From Archivesica marissinica (lineage: Eukaryota > Mollusca > Bivalvia > Venerida > Vesicomyidae): DNA of 64,000 bases. Under the pieces are notes generated by a model. The model was given only the letters and a program-made list of their open reading frames with translations, searched no databases and was not told the origin of the DNA. The position numbers were made by a program, and so were the translations under genes. Below, one piece after another: positions 1 through 11,944 of this stretch (position 1 is the stretch's first letter; each line of letters begins with the position of its first letter). The stretch covers positions 93,247,837-93,311,836 of the forward strand of contig CM026390.1 of assembly GCA_014843695.1 (NCBI GenBank), given 5' to 3'.

Positions 1-212
1 TAATATGACCAAAATATCTAAAAAGATATATTAAAAAAAGAAGCTAATAATAATAAAACTAATAATATAAACTTTATTTTACAAGAGAAAGTAATTTGAA
101 CAATTAAGTCAATGCTAGAACTGACTAATAATAAAGACGAGTATGATGCGATATAAGTTGCTAGAACTAATAGTCATATACATATATAATTATAATTTTA
201 TCAGTTTAGTAT

Positions 213-701
213 TTAAAGCGACACTACATCAGTGAAAACACAATTTTCTACAGAATGTATTTTCCTATTATATGGTATAATTTATTTCCAAATATTAGCC
301 TCAAATACTGAGTATTTCAACTAATAAACAAACGTCGTATACGCGGTTTGTTGACATAACAAAATAATATAAACATTCATGCGTAATACAACTAGTGTAT
401 CCTGAATAACACGATGTACCGTTATATCTCACACGTGTGCATATTTATTTGTGGAATATTCTTAGTTAAAGTATCTCTAAATGACATTATCTCGCCGTTA
501 GTATTGACTCCGATGACAAACAAACGCTAATTCAGGAGCATGGATGACCGTTATATGAAATCATACTTTCAATCCACTAAAAACACTGTTTATTGATTCA
601 ATGTTAGTGTTCGAATGTACTTGGAAGAATGTGTAGTAGCAATGTATTTATACGTGAACAAATGCATTGTATTTGCTTATTGCGATGTAATGTCGCTTTA
701 A
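213..701. mobile_element. TTAA-flanked MITE, copy 1 (about 0.49 kb)
   Basis: Starts TTAA-AGCGACACTACATC and ends GATGTAATGTCGCT-TTAA, so the ends are inverted repeats each flanked by TTAA. A second copy in the opposite orientation (28856-29419) is similar throughout. A TTAA target duplication is characteristic of piggyBac and Kolobok-like elements; no transposase is present. The assignment to either superfamily is inference. Confidence 0.8.
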
Positions 702-2104
702 AGTTTGAACTGTGGATCGGAATGTGCCGTTGTGATGTGATAAGGGAGAGAAGTGTGACCCTGAATTCCAAAGCTTTCAGTAGCTTGTGAAGGTAAGGAT
801 TTGAGAATTCGAGTTCGAACATAGAAAGGTAGAAAGGTGCTAGGCCATTGAGTGCTTTTTGATAGCTAACAATTTATGGAAAAGTAATACAATTGAGCGT
901 TGAGAACAATTCGGAATAGGAAATGCAAAATCGTTGTCAAAACTTAATGTTTAACAATTGTAACTAACTAAATATGCTTTACAACTCTCCCAAATAACCA
1001 ATTACTTGTCTAGTTGGGTATCGATAAATGGGAATTAAAAATCATCGTGCGCATATGTATGAATGGAATTGTATGATATTAGACAATAAGTATAAGTCGA
1101 TTCATTTCAAGCTTGTCTTTAAATTAATGAAGTTGTCACCAAGGGATACTACCCCATGATTTTGGTGTGGAAATAATAGAATTGAGAGTTGTGGAACATG
1201 ATGGCACGTCACAGTGATGATGATGGGTGTTCTTCTCTCTTGCATCAACATTTCACAGGAAAGGTTAGATATTTCAAATTTGTTTACTTTATTTAAAAAT
1301 CGGACTATAAGTTTATATTTTCATAAAATGTTATGTACAGTAGTTTACACATCATGTATCTAATATGTTTTGAGGGGAAGATGTGTATAGATAATTATCG
1401 ATGCGGAGGATTAAACCTGATTTAATACATTGGGCATTTAATACATTGGGCATTTGTTATTTGACCAGCCATCGTGGTGCCATCTTGTTCATGAAAGAGT
1501 ATATATCGCAAAGAAACAGTTCTAAATAGTCTAAATCTAGATATTATATGAGAGTAAATAAGAGTCTAAAATAAATAAAAAATATTACCCTCGATTAGAC
1601 CTTTATCTATTTACTGGTGATATATAAGCACATAATGTTCACTCTCAATCAAGCATAATAATATTTACTTTATTCATTATTGTATGCATTCATTATGATA
1701 TATCTGTCAGTAAGACATAACTCATTGACAGTGGAAGCAGCGCAGCACTGCCCTCCATCATTTTATATTCGGGCGGATACCAATTATTGGTGACGATGTA
1801 GTTTTCACCTCAGCCAAAAGTGCATAACTACTTAACTTGTGTATTTTGGCAGAATGTCAATTTTTGTAAAAAGAACTTAGAAAATGAGTCCAAAGTCCTC
1901 AATAATGCAAGGACCTTTGGTGTTGAACCATTCAGACACAGAGCATTGGTATGGATATACTCCATTGACAGGGCTGTCTCCCATATGTTTTCTGGTTTGT
2001 TTCTTAGAACATGATTGTCCAGAGAGTGTGGCTTCTTTGGACACAGATTTGGGTATATCCTTGCTCTATTCACATATGTAATTGTTTAGTGTTATAAATA
2101 TCGT
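702..2104. other. AT-rich unique sequence, no gene seen
   Basis: No protein family or RNA gene is recognised. Small open frames on both strands at 1820-2081 overlap each other and show no conserved motif. A 17-bp tandem duplication (TTAATACATTGGGCATT) is near 1422-1456. Confidence 0.5.
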
Positions 2105-2345
2105 TTTAAGCTTAAACTTTATTAATTTTTACAATGATTGCGAAACAAGCTTTAACGGCTTATGTTAATCACTCTCGTTGGCGCCGATGAAAGCGTAAAT
2201 GCTGTCATTCATGTGGGACGAAACCGGGGTGCCCGAAGAAAGCCCACCTGGCAACCACCGTACCGTATCGCATACTTCCCGGTCTGGGGAGCATGCCCGG
2301 GTTGCATTAGTGAGAAGCGAGCGCACTAACAACGGCGATAATATG
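2105..2345 (-). mobile_element. tRNA-headed SINE, family B, copy 1
   Basis: Reverse-oriented copy of a roughly 245-bp SINE. Its consensus in this window has a tRNA-like head with GGTTCGATCC-type B box, a core reading GGTGGGTTTTCTCCGG on the sense strand, and a tail GAGTGATTAATATAAGTT ending in AAATAAATAAAGTTT. Diverged from the other copies. Confidence 0.75.
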
Positions 2346-2698
2346 ACGTACTGTTTTAGGTTTACCAATTCAAACTGCAAGTAGAAAGCAGAAAATATAG
2401 ACAATGAGTAAATTTTACTTTGCATAAATGTATTTGTTTAATAGCAGTAGCAAGACATGTCATGTGACATCACATGACCGGCTGGTACTTGACAAATGTC
2501 AATGCACGATATTTAACATAGTAATTGAAATTCACCTTAATATTGACTACATGAATGAAAACTTATAAGAGTAAAAAAAAAACCAAAAAAAAAAAACAAA
2601 CAACCCACACACATAGAACGTGCGTGTTTCATTTGGATTTGTGTTGATATTACCGCTAATAAGTATTTAAATAATCCTTGAGTCACTAGGAATAAGGT

Positions 2699-2963
2699 GG
2701 ATATGTAGTCCAATGGTTAACACGCTGGACTGGTAATACAGGGATCGCAGGTTCGATCCCCCGTCTAACGCTAATAAAATTAACAGTCTTTCAATTGGGA
2801 CTTTAAACCGAGGTCTCGTGTCGGAGCTTTACACCGTGTACGTAAAAGAACAAGAGGAGAATCCCAGATTCTGGAATTGGTCTATGTATCATTGCATTAC
2901 CCTTCAGGAGGCGTCGCTCATATGGGCAACCGGTAGCGACGATAAATAAACGTAAAACACACA
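2699..2963 (+). mobile_element. tRNA-headed SINE, family A, copy 1
   Basis: Head has TAGTCCAATGGTTAAC (A box) and GGTTCGATCC (B box), a middle including GAGGTCTCGTGTCGG, and a tail CGTCGCTCATATGGGCAACC through AAATAAACGTAAAACACAC. At least six more copies or fragments are in the window. A 3' poly(A)-like run precedes it at 2573-2603. Confidence 0.85.
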
Positions 2964-4278
2964 CTTGGAATAAGTCCTGTTTTGTTCAAGATTTGACTAA
3001 GTCACTAATATATGTACTTTACCTTTTCATGGGCTTGTACAACTGACGAAAACGGCCCAGGAAGACACTAAACCACTGACAAACAAAGATGTGCCCCACG
3101 TTTCCACAGAAAGGAAAACGAGTGTTGCCATTACTGGTGCCACCAATATCGTATGCAGACAACTTATAGAGGTACAGATTCAATATACGATTGAACAGTC
3201 TACGAACAGTAACCATGGTAACATATACAGTTACACAAACCATGCGTGCATACCCCATATATGGCCTATAACCATGTCATAAATCACACATGTCCCTATT
3301 CATAACGTCAACCATGGACACATGGAAAAACAAACAGACTCGTGTTCAAGCGCAATAGTTCAACCCCACTTATGCAGCTCGGGGGATTCGGAGTAACAAT
3401 CCAGATTACCACCAGCAGCAGTTGACGTACCCACAGTCTTCCATAGGACGCTATAGCCGACAAGTGCAGCTGCCTGATGGCCAGGAACCAAATTCTAGCT
3501 TCTAGTAATGTATATAGATGTAAATGATGTAATACACACACACTCCATCAACGGTTAGCACCGGCTTGCCGTTGGCATCGGTATGTCACTAGCGACATGT
3601 CCCACATAAAATGAAAGAACCTATGTGGAAAGTATAATATATTGATCTTCATTCATTAATTCAAAAGTATGATGAATCAGTCTCCAAATCACAAATATTC
3701 AAATTTGTTGACGACAGGCTGGTGGTTGGACACAGGCTTGCACAATACCAACCAACTAAAGAGTCCAGCTTTGACACAAAGTTGTAGTTAAATATATATG
3801 ACGCCAACTAATTCCCATGCTAATAACATTTATGGGATTTAGGCCGAACACCGGTCGGCCGGCAACAATTATACACTTGACTTAAAGATTATGATGCATG
3901 CATAGCCATGTTCTTAATGAAAGGATTTAGAGAGGGATTTAAGTGCAATATATGGGCCTCGCCACCCTTTCTCTTAAGTCTGCTATTATCCACCCAGACA
4001 CTTTAAAACTAAAATTAGACACTGTGGTTAACTGGGTCCTTTAACATCTTTTACCACTCAGTAGCATCATATACAGACCTCTAGATAAGGTGCCTATACG
4101 ATTAATTACGCATTGGTCTTTCAACAACAACAACACGTATTAAAATACATCGCCGTGCGTAAAATACGTTCTGAAGATTGAGACCTGTGCGTAATAAAAC
4201 GCATGATTTAGTCTCATGTGACCTTATAATCGATTAGAGGAACATGGTTCCGCTCAACCAAGCGCGCCATTCACAAAC
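2964..4278. other. Unique sequence, no gene seen
   Basis: Short opposing open frames at 3019-3541 carry no motif I recognise. There is a small inverted motif ACCGGCTTGCCGTTGGCATCGG near 3561-3582. Otherwise no RNA gene, mobile element end or tandem array was identified. Confidence 0.45.
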
Positions 4279-4972
4279 ATGGCCGTTTTGGCATTTGAAA
4301 TTTTACACGAGTTGCATTTAAATTTTCAGGACCCTTTAAGTTTAATAATTATGAGTAAATTACCCATTGCCGTAAAATACACTTTACACCAAAACGTATC
4401 TAGAGCTCTGATCATATATCATATTTATCATCTCCACAAGAGAATGGATCCACCGATTGTTATAGACCTAGAATTGTGTTCTGTACCATATTCAAGATTT
4501 AACAATGCGTATGCAGTAGACATTATTCAAATATTGGTGTACGGGGCATTAATAGGTAAGCGATACGTACAACGGGGCTTTAATAGGTAAGCGATACGTA
4601 CACTAGGGTGTTTAACACCTCTAAGCTGTGTATATATGTATATATACGTCACCGCCAGACTTGCAATAGGTGGTTAATGCATAGCGTGTATGTCTCAATA
4701 CTAATATGCACACGGTCCTGTAAACCGTCATATTTCTGCTAATAGGTTATTATAACAAAATCAATAATGTTCGAGACGAATCCAGAGTATTCTTAGTAAG
4801 GAAAATGATAGAGGGTATGAAACGGTTAAATAAGAGAAAATATACCAGAAATAAAAAAGATATGGATTCTTTGCAGAAAATAATTGACAGCTGGATGTCG
4901 GGAGTGTGCATTAAATTTCATTTAGACGAATTCGAACCTGAATCGTCTGTATTAGTACATGGTTTTAAATGA
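4279..4972 (+). CDS. Candidate two-exon gene of unknown function (167 aa)
   Basis: Proposed join of 4279-4555 and 4746-4972. The ATG lies in a strong context (A at -3, G at +4). Exon 1 ends ATTAATAG before GTAAGCG; exon 2 follows CTGCTAATAG. The split codon G|GT joins in frame, and the sum is 504 nt including a TGA stop. The first half is hydrophobic, with Ile/Leu/Tyr-rich stretches (ALIIYHIYHLHKRMDPP, IIQILVYGALIG). The second half is basic (MKRLNKRKYTRNKK) and then acidic (DEFEPESS). I do not recognise the family. A 31-bp tandem duplication (4542-4572, 4573-4603) copies the splice donor; only the first copy keeps the frame. A minus-strand open frame (4918-5130) overlaps its end. This could be chance or a transposon-derived fragment. 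Confidence 0.35.
4542..4603 (+). repeat. 31-bp tandem duplication spanning a candidate splice donor
   Basis: Two copies of a 31-bp unit containing TAATAGGTAAGCGATACGTA, with a few differences. Each carries a TAG|GTAAGCG donor-like site. In the proposed two-exon gene only the first donor (GT at 4556) preserves the frame. Confidence 0.8.
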
Positions 4973-5742
4973 TCATACATTGGGAAGCGACCTGCGCTTG
5001 GTGGTAAAGTCTCGTGCCATGGCTTTCTGCTGACAACTTGTCCATTCAGGCGAATTTTGAGTAAATCTTGGCATTTATGGGAGAACAAACAAAATGTCTT
5101 AGGCACATTGGTGTGACATACATCTAACAAAAGGCTATATTAGAACTTAATTAACTATAGCGGCATCATTGCTAGTACGTCATGAGAATAGTATTAAGTC
5201 ATATACAATTTCAATCCAATTAATGATCAGTTAGTAGACAGTTATGACGTCACAAGATAGTATTGCGCCGCAATGATAGTATTCCGTGATACAACCATGT
5301 ATGACAACTCAGTAATACAAGAGTTGTATGCTGATCATCATGGCCGTTGTCACTCACATATTGTGACATGATCGATTTCTATGAAACTTTAATGTACATC
5401 TACAGTCATGGTTTCTATAATATAGGTGCTACAGAATATGGATATTGGATAATCGATTCATATATAATAAGATATGTTTCCACCACACCAGACAAGCAGG
5501 TGCACATCATCATTTAAATTGGATAACTGTCTAAATGTGACATTTGATTTTAGGCCTGGCATGATATTGGAACACCTCACACAAGTGTGATACTGGTAGC
5601 CCACCGCAATTACTGAGCATACATTGTTGCGTAAATATTATTTGCCAAAAGCCTCTGGGCTACACTGAATGGCTGTTGAAAACTACCTGAAAACATATAA
5701 TGACAACTTATACATAAACTAAAATCTCTAACTGAAATCATA
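4973..5742. other. Unique sequence, no gene seen
   Basis: A minus-strand open frame of 70 codons (4918-5130) has protein-like composition (RKPWHETLPPSAGRFPM) but matches no family I know. The rest is AT-rich without structure. Confidence 0.4.
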
Positions 5743-6770
5743 ACACGAAAACAATATCGTTATAAGTTAGAAAAGGCACGGAAAAGATTTGATACGTATA
5801 TTGGGCTTTATTATATTTCCGATTTCCGGAGTGATTTAGGATATGTCTATTGGGCTTATCCTTCCGACACCCGGAGATACATGTTTGTCCGTACACGAAA
5901 ACAATATCGTGGAGAATGAAACCATAAGTCAGAAAAAGTACCATCGGAAAATTTAACACCCAGAAGAGAAGGGGGTTACATTCGTGAACCCGGAATACGT
6001 TCATCAACTATTTAGAAACTATGTTCACTTTGGGTGCAAAATAATGACTGATACATTGAGGGATGGTATTTACCAATTAGATATTCAAACGTAACATGCT
6101 ATCCCTAGTTGCTTAAGCGCAAGTTATACAAGAAATAGACGCTATCTCCCTCCATAATCTAGGATCTCGTATATGGCGGGACTTGGTACCCCGGAAAAAG
6201 ATGCTCTTTTACCGTGGTACCTGCGCCTTGGCGTAATAGCGTCTCTCTTGTATAATCTATAACTTTTATGTAGGTAATAGCAATGCCACTGCAGTGTACA
6301 ATAATATTTTGATCTATTGTTAGATGAGTAATTTAACATATCAAGTCAGTAAGGTATATTTGTATAGCAAGTACTTCCGAAAAGCCGGAGTTAATTGTGT
6401 TATGTTTACGATATTCCGAGTAAGGGCTTCCGAGTTTTTCCGGAGACATATATGATATGCCTATGGGCTTTTTTATGCTTCCGATATCAGGAGTGAATTG
6501 ATTTTGCCATATTGTCCCACCGGGGATGTGCATTTCACACTATTATTATCTATATCCTTCCGATGTCCGGGAGTGAGATATGATATGCCTATGGGCTTTA
6601 CTAGGCCTCCGAAGTCCGGAGGGATATAATTATGATATGCCTATGGGCTTTACTAGGCCTCCGAAGTCCGGAGGGATATAATTATGATATGCATATGGGC
6701 TTATGTTTCCGACATCCGGAGATAAATGAGTATCCGTGCTTAGTGCTTTCCATCTTCCGGAGTAATAATA
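5743..6770 (+). repeat. Degenerate repeat region built round a small hairpin motif
   Basis: About ten occurrences of CTTCCG-(4 to 6 nt)-CCGGAG, which can form a short stem. Examples start near 5817, 5861, 6374, 6426, 6476, 6557, 6606, 6658 and 6710. Most are followed by TATGATATGCCTATGGGCTT. From 6604 to 6707 there are two near-perfect 52-bp tandem units. An 18-bp direct repeat, ACACGAAAACAATATCGT, occurs at 5743 and 5893. No coding function is suggested. Confidence 0.7.
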
Positions 6771-6780
6771 ATAAGATTCA

Positions 6781-7555
6781 AAATTGAAAAGGAATCGATA
6801 CTAAATGTTGTACACTGCTTTGGGGTGGTTCAATCATTGCCAGCCATGGCCATACTTATGCCAATCATTCAATATTAAACATATAAACTATATCTTAGTC
6901 TTCGCTGATCTATTTGGTGACAATTAGTGTTTGAAATTAATTTTGGTCCAATGAGATGGCAGCATTTTTCAAACTTTGAACGAATTTATTTTAGTAAATC
7001 AGCTTTAAAACACTAAGCAGGTTAACGTTTATTAGTACGTATTTAAAAGATGACAGGCGCGATTTTGATGTTTCGGGGTATCAATCAATGCCGCGGGACG
7101 AAAGAGGGCGCAGACATGTAGAGAATGAACACAAATAATTTAAAACACTATAAGCAGGTTAAAATTTAGTAGTACGCATGCGCCGTGCCTGACCAATTTA
7201 ATTTTATAAATACGTACTAATAAACTTTAGCCTATACAAAGGAATTGCATGTTTTATAACATTATGAGTTTAAGAATTTCAAGACACTGTATCGTCTATT
7301 ATTTTAATACTCGATAAGATGACAACACTCTTATCAAGAAATACACAATTTTATTACGTACTAACATGGTATCTATGATATCTACTAAAATATATATGTG
7401 GATAGAATAGGCCGCTCAAGACAATACCGGATACCCGTGAATGTCTGTAAATCCCGTCGACCGAAAGGAAAACGGATGCTATATGCTATTTGATTATAAG
7501 ATCTCACCTATTATTCTATTACTTTTCGAGATGTACCACGCTATTTACGGTGCAA
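6781..7555. other. Unique sequence with a diverged direct repeat
   Basis: A segment with TTTAAAACACTA then AGCAGGTTAA is present near 7003 and again near 7138, followed both times by an AGTACG-like stretch; a partial inverted copy is near 7203. No gene recognised. Confidence 0.4.
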
Positions 7556-7850
7556 GTCACAAGCCGTGGCTGTGCGTAGCATACCGACCCAACTGTACAT
7601 CGATCAACAATCAGATCCCGATCCCATCCACACCGGATACCACGTGAGTGAATGAGACCGCAATCCGAAGTCGATCGAATATACAGCATGGAAAGCATCA
7701 CACCGATGCAACACCACCGAACCACCAACCGTGGCCGTATCATACCGACTTAGTTTGCCACACACCGTGGCAGTGAGTACACAACCAACTTACTCTGCCA
7801 CAAGCCGTGACAGTACACAACCAACTTACTCAGCCACAAGAGGTGGCAGT
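7555..7850 (+). repeat. Degenerate repeat of about 40 bp with GCCAC-GTGGC hairpins
   Basis: Recurring blocks contain AGCCGTGGC followed by CATACCGAC (near 7561 and 7728) or GCCACAAGCCGTGAC with ACACAACCAACTTACTC (7758, 7797, 7832). The GCCAC...GTGGC parts are self-complementary. Copies are diverged. Confidence 0.55.
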
Positions 7851-9228
7851 GCGTGAATCAACTTCGGTCCAAACGTATCACGCAACTATACTACAGCGTA
7901 TAGCAATATAAGCAAAGCAAAAACAACGCAGGAATTGCCATTAGAGGAGGGCAAAACCTATTACTACCCAACGGACCCACTCACTGATCAACCGTATGAT
8001 ACCTTTCCGTAGTACATCGTAAAATCTCAACCAATTTAGATTCCCTATCAGAGGTCCCTCATTCCCAAGTTGGATTGATTCCCAGAAACGAGAAGAGGAG
8101 CCCTGATCGGTTAAACACATTTAAACTACATTAATTATTTAATGTTATAAGAAGAAACCTATGAAGGATCCGTTTGCCTCTCGGTCGACATAATTTTAGT
8201 TAGAGCGACAATATTTATAGTTATGAAGTTACCAACAAATACACTTAAAGTTTACATATTATCATGTACACCAACTTGACCAAGTAATGTCAATATAGTC
8301 TGGAGAGCATCATGGATGCAACCATGTAGCGCTAAAACTGGAAAGTCAACAACGCACGTGCAAATACCAGTCCGTACACCAAGGCTTACACTTAAAACTC
8401 ATGACTATCCAAAATTTACGTGAATAATAACTGTGGAATCACCAAACCAAATGTTCCCTGTTCTCCTACATCCTAACACCGTGGTTGACGAAAGTTCGCA
8501 GACGGAATCATCATAACACCAATGACTGACGCCTGAGTGTGTTGTTTATTGTGTCGTCGTGGTAACATCTCCAATGTACTGTATAATGTATAACCATCGT
8601 GCTCTCCAGGTAACGAAACTATCAATACCATGTCACCATACGTTACGCCAAAACATCCTGTAAAATATATATACTCCACAGCAGTTACCAGTTCTAACAT
8701 GTCATGAATCAAATATGATATTGTTTATCGAACTATATGGATAAATTATGAAACCTGCTATCAATGATATAACACATGTGATCATTTGGCTCCTCTTGTT
8801 TATACATACATGAACTGTTTTCGCTTTATAACCACACACAATGGGTTCACATGTAGCAATGTTAACAGTAATTATTTAAAATACAATCAACCGTTCAAGG
8901 AAACACCATCTTAATATGGTAATATCTGATATATTAAATATAAAAGAGGCAAACATAAAAAACATAACACTGGTCAACATATAATGGGGTGTGGCGGGCG
9001 GGATAACAAATACAGCCCGACTGTCAGAGAATATCTAAGCACGTGCCATTAGCACGATGTTTTCCAACTATATTATACCCCCGGTTGGTACCCGACTTTG
9101 ATACCTTCGTAGTGCTATACAAACAGAAACCAGTAAAATCGGTCGACTATGACTAATATAATTTGAACAAAGCCGGTGCGTAGCCAACCACATTTCTGAA
9201 GGGGATCTCGAAAAATAACTGAAATTAT
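7851..9228. other. Unique sequence, no gene seen
   Basis: Short open frames only (for example 8473-8712, minus) with no recognised motif. No tandem array or mobile element ends were identified. Confidence 0.4.
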
Positions 9229-9610
9229 TTAAATTCTGAAATAATTTTGGATTATTGTCCCAAGATGTTTATTTTCAGAGATACATGATAGTATTTCATT
9301 TTTATAATGAGTATTACGAGCGTCAAGTATAAATATGACTAGACTTCGGACGTGAAGAACTATACATAGTTTTAGTTTGTGTTGCATTGACGTGCGATTC
9401 AAATAACAACAGTTATCAACATTTTGAAGATCATTTACCAGAGAAGTCACAATAGTATCTAAGGATTGACTAGTAGTTGAAAGAGAAATGTCATCTGCAA
9501 ATATATCTCCCACTGAGGTTTGTGTTGATAAAGGAAAGACATTTATAAAGAGTACAACAACATTGGACATAATACAGATCCCTGGGGAACAGTGCATGCT
9601 ATTTTAGACC
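9229..9610 (-). pseudogene. LINE reverse transcriptase fragment (palm domain)
   Basis: Minus-strand translation runs VPQGSVL, a short frameshifted stretch, then SVGDIFADDISLSTTSQSLD and NDLQNVDNCCYLNR. VPQGSVL and FADD are the conserved blocks before and at the catalytic aspartates of non-LTR reverse transcriptases. The fragment ends at SENKHLGTIIQN. It is isolated: no endonuclease or upstream palm is attached. The clade (Jockey/CR1-like) is inference. Confidence 0.85.
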
Positions 9611-9689
9611 AATAAATTAATTACCAGTTTATTTAACAAAATGGGTAATTTTGTCTAAAAATAGTAATATTGCTGGCAAAAAGTGCCGA

Positions 9690-10285
9690 TCCTGATGAGA
9701 CGGGTCATCTGGATTTACACTTTTTGTAAACCTATGTATTGGTATGTGGCGTTGAAAGAGTTATCGTTTCATGGGTTTCGTAATTATTATGGTATTGTTT
9801 TTTTTCTTAAGAAAATGGGATATCACTGACGCACATATGTTATACAGAGAAATAAGACAAGAAATGTATGGTGATATTATTTTGAATATTGATTACTTGA
9901 ACATGTCAGAAACTGATAAACTTTGCCTACTTATGAACACTTACCCCAGAAAATCAGCAAAATGTATAATGAAATCTTACATGCTAAGAAGAAGTATTAT
10001 GTATTCATAAATATTTGTGTACTATAAATGTCTTATATGTCCATATATGTATATTTGTACATACTTAATAACTTGTGAATTGAAATCATTTGTCATAGCT
10101 AATGGTACATTGTATACCGTTAACGGTTGTTAATAATTATAATTTAAAGTTTAAAGTGACTTATAGGTCCACTGGGCCGGGTGCTATAGTAACATTATAT
10201 ATTTATTGTAATATTGTATGTATGAACGCACATGTCACTATAATAAAAAATGTCTTATCTTATCTTATGTTCAAGTATCTACCAA
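9690..10285 (+). pseudogene. Probable LINE C-terminus and 3' end
   Basis: An open frame at 9771-10010 ends with MYGDIILNIDY, SETDKLCLLMN and KCIMKSYMLRR. That pattern resembles the short tail after the RT domain in many invertebrate LINEs (Cys/Tyr/Arg-rich region, then a DKxxxLMN-like block). It is followed by about 240 bp of AT-rich sequence and a 3' TCTTATCTTATCTTATG microsatellite tail. It points the opposite way to the neighbouring RT fragment, so the two are separate insertions or rearranged. Confidence 0.5.
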
Positions 10286-10553
10286 CAATAATATAATATC
10301 ATGTAGAGAGTAATAAGATTCCAGTCATTGTCTTTAATTAGTTAGTCTGAACTTAAAACCACATATTCCGTGGAGACGATGTCATAGCTCTTCAGATTAT
10401 ATTTATAGGAATAGTGCCACTGTAGACGTGTTGTTTGGGCGTCAATATAAGTATTTAAACCTTCTGTAATTTTGTAATTCGTAATGTTAATTTACATATG
10501 GAAGGAATCTTGTATGGAAGAATAATTTCTGTTCCAAAAAACGAACTTGCCTT

Positions 10554-10748
10554 GTTTGTGTCTACGTTTATTTATCGTCGCTACCGGTTGCCCATATGAG
10601 CGACGCCTCCTGAAGAGATTAGTCATTTTAGATTTTTGGAGGATAGTGCAATGATACAGACAGAGACTCATTCCAGAATCTCCTCTGGTTCTTTTATATG
10701 CACGGTGTAAAGCACCGACACGAGACATCGGTTTAAAGTCCCATATAT
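10554..10748 (-). mobile_element. SINE family A, copy 2 (3' part only)
   Basis: Reverse-oriented tail and middle of family A (TATTTATCGTCGCTACCGG, then GGAGGATAGTGCAATG). The tRNA head is missing. The element abuts the truncated transposase at 10743-10974, and an open reading frame crosses the junction. Confidence 0.8.
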
Positions 10749-10974
10749 CTCGTAGATGTGTGGTCCTGGTGTGGACGTCTTGACGCGCCGTAAGCACACG
10801 AGGCCTATCACTTCGGGATCTATCTTCCACCGTGCCTGTTGCATTGTAACATTGGACCAACTTCAGTACAGTGACACGAGTGCAGTTAAAGTGGCGTGCA
10901 ACCGCTAATTGTGAAGAGCCAGCACGCAACATCCCAACGGCTTCACATCGTTGATTTTCAGTGAGTCTCCCCAT
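10743..10974 (-). pseudogene. Tc1/mariner-like transposase, N-terminal helix-turn-helix fragment
   Basis: About 77 codons starting MGRLTENQRCEAVGMLRAG, then VARHFNCTRVTVLKLVQCY and RSRSDRPRVLTARQD. This is the paired-like DNA-binding head of Tc1/Tc3-type transposases: two helix-turn-helix units joined by a GRPR-like AT-hook, here DRPR. The DDE catalytic domain is absent. After residue 77 the frame runs into an antisense SINE, giving a chimeric 160-codon open frame that is not a functional enzyme. Confidence 0.85.
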
Positions 10975-11944
10975 GAATCAGTGTTGTTTTTTAATCCGTT
11001 TAAGGTGTACTTCTTTTTTCTAGGCTAAACTCAGTCTGTACAGCAACAGTTCGATTGAATTGGACGTGTCAATTGCTTTCTGTGAGCTAAATGAAACACG
11101 TGCTGTACGTTTCTGCATGGACTTGAGTAGTCGCTCATGAGGGGGAATCAATATTTGATGGACTGTATTTTTCAAAACGTTCAATCTGTTTCTTAGCCAA
11201 TTATGAAATAATTTGTAAAATAAAAATGTATATCTTCTTTTTCCTTTGACTGTAGGTCCGTTATAATTTTCAAGTTACTTTCAGAAGAGTGAGACAGCAT
11301 TTTCCTAACTGAGAAAACTCGATCATTCATTGGAAAGCATATTAACTAAATCACTATACAGTCTGTTTTAAAGTCGTGCGATTACTGGACATTCTCTCAG
11401 AATGAACCAATTCGAGGATACTTACTCCGACTATTATCCTCCCAATTATCCGGTGACAGAAACGTTTAATGAAATTCAAAGTGGTCTTGGCCTTTTTCGA
11501 CGGTGGGTTATCGTCATGACGAGACTTGAGCATTAACGACCACTCGTCCATCATAGATTCCAATTATTCTAGTGCTACAATTTCGTATAACGAGGATCAA
11601 TCAATGAAGCTGAAACGGGAATCGTAGTAGCAATGGCAATGTCGCTGGGATGCTACCGCCATTGAAGCTCAGACGACATCGACTCCTTTACTAAGGGTGC
11701 GACGGGTTTTCAGACGTACACGTACAATTGGATATGTTTATGAACAGCGATGCTGTCACATTCAGGATTTAACAGTAAATGTCCGGAAACCTGCTATTTG
11801 GTAACAGATGTGTCCAACTTAATATCGGATAATAATCGATGTTGCTCACTTAACATGTCCATCACCTGCGTGTAATTGGAGCGTGCGTGTTGCTACATCT
11901 TCGATGTACATGTACGTTCGGGCGCATTTATATGTTATATTTAT
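10975..11944. other. Unique sequence, no confirmed gene
   Basis: A minus-strand open frame (11354-11563) has a coding-like start with NPPSKKAKTTLNFIKRF and a good GTAAGTA donor at 11425, but no second exon or family could be identified. Nothing else recognised. Confidence 0.35.

Noticed and set aside
1820..2081. Overlapping small frames on both strands
   Set aside because: Three mutually overlapping frames with no motif; typical chance frames.
2699..2790. Functional tRNA genes at SINE heads
   Set aside because: A and B boxes are visible, but the sequences cannot fold into a full cloverleaf with a paired acceptor stem, and each is joined to a SINE body with a 3' tail.
4918..5130. Minus-strand 70-codon open frame overlapping the candidate two-exon gene
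   Set aside because: Protein-like composition but no family, and it conflicts with the better supported plus-strand exon.
11354..11563. Minus-strand open frame with a GTAAGTA donor after 46 codons, possibly a first exon
   Set aside because: No downstream exon or family could be found by eye, and one donor match is weak evidence.
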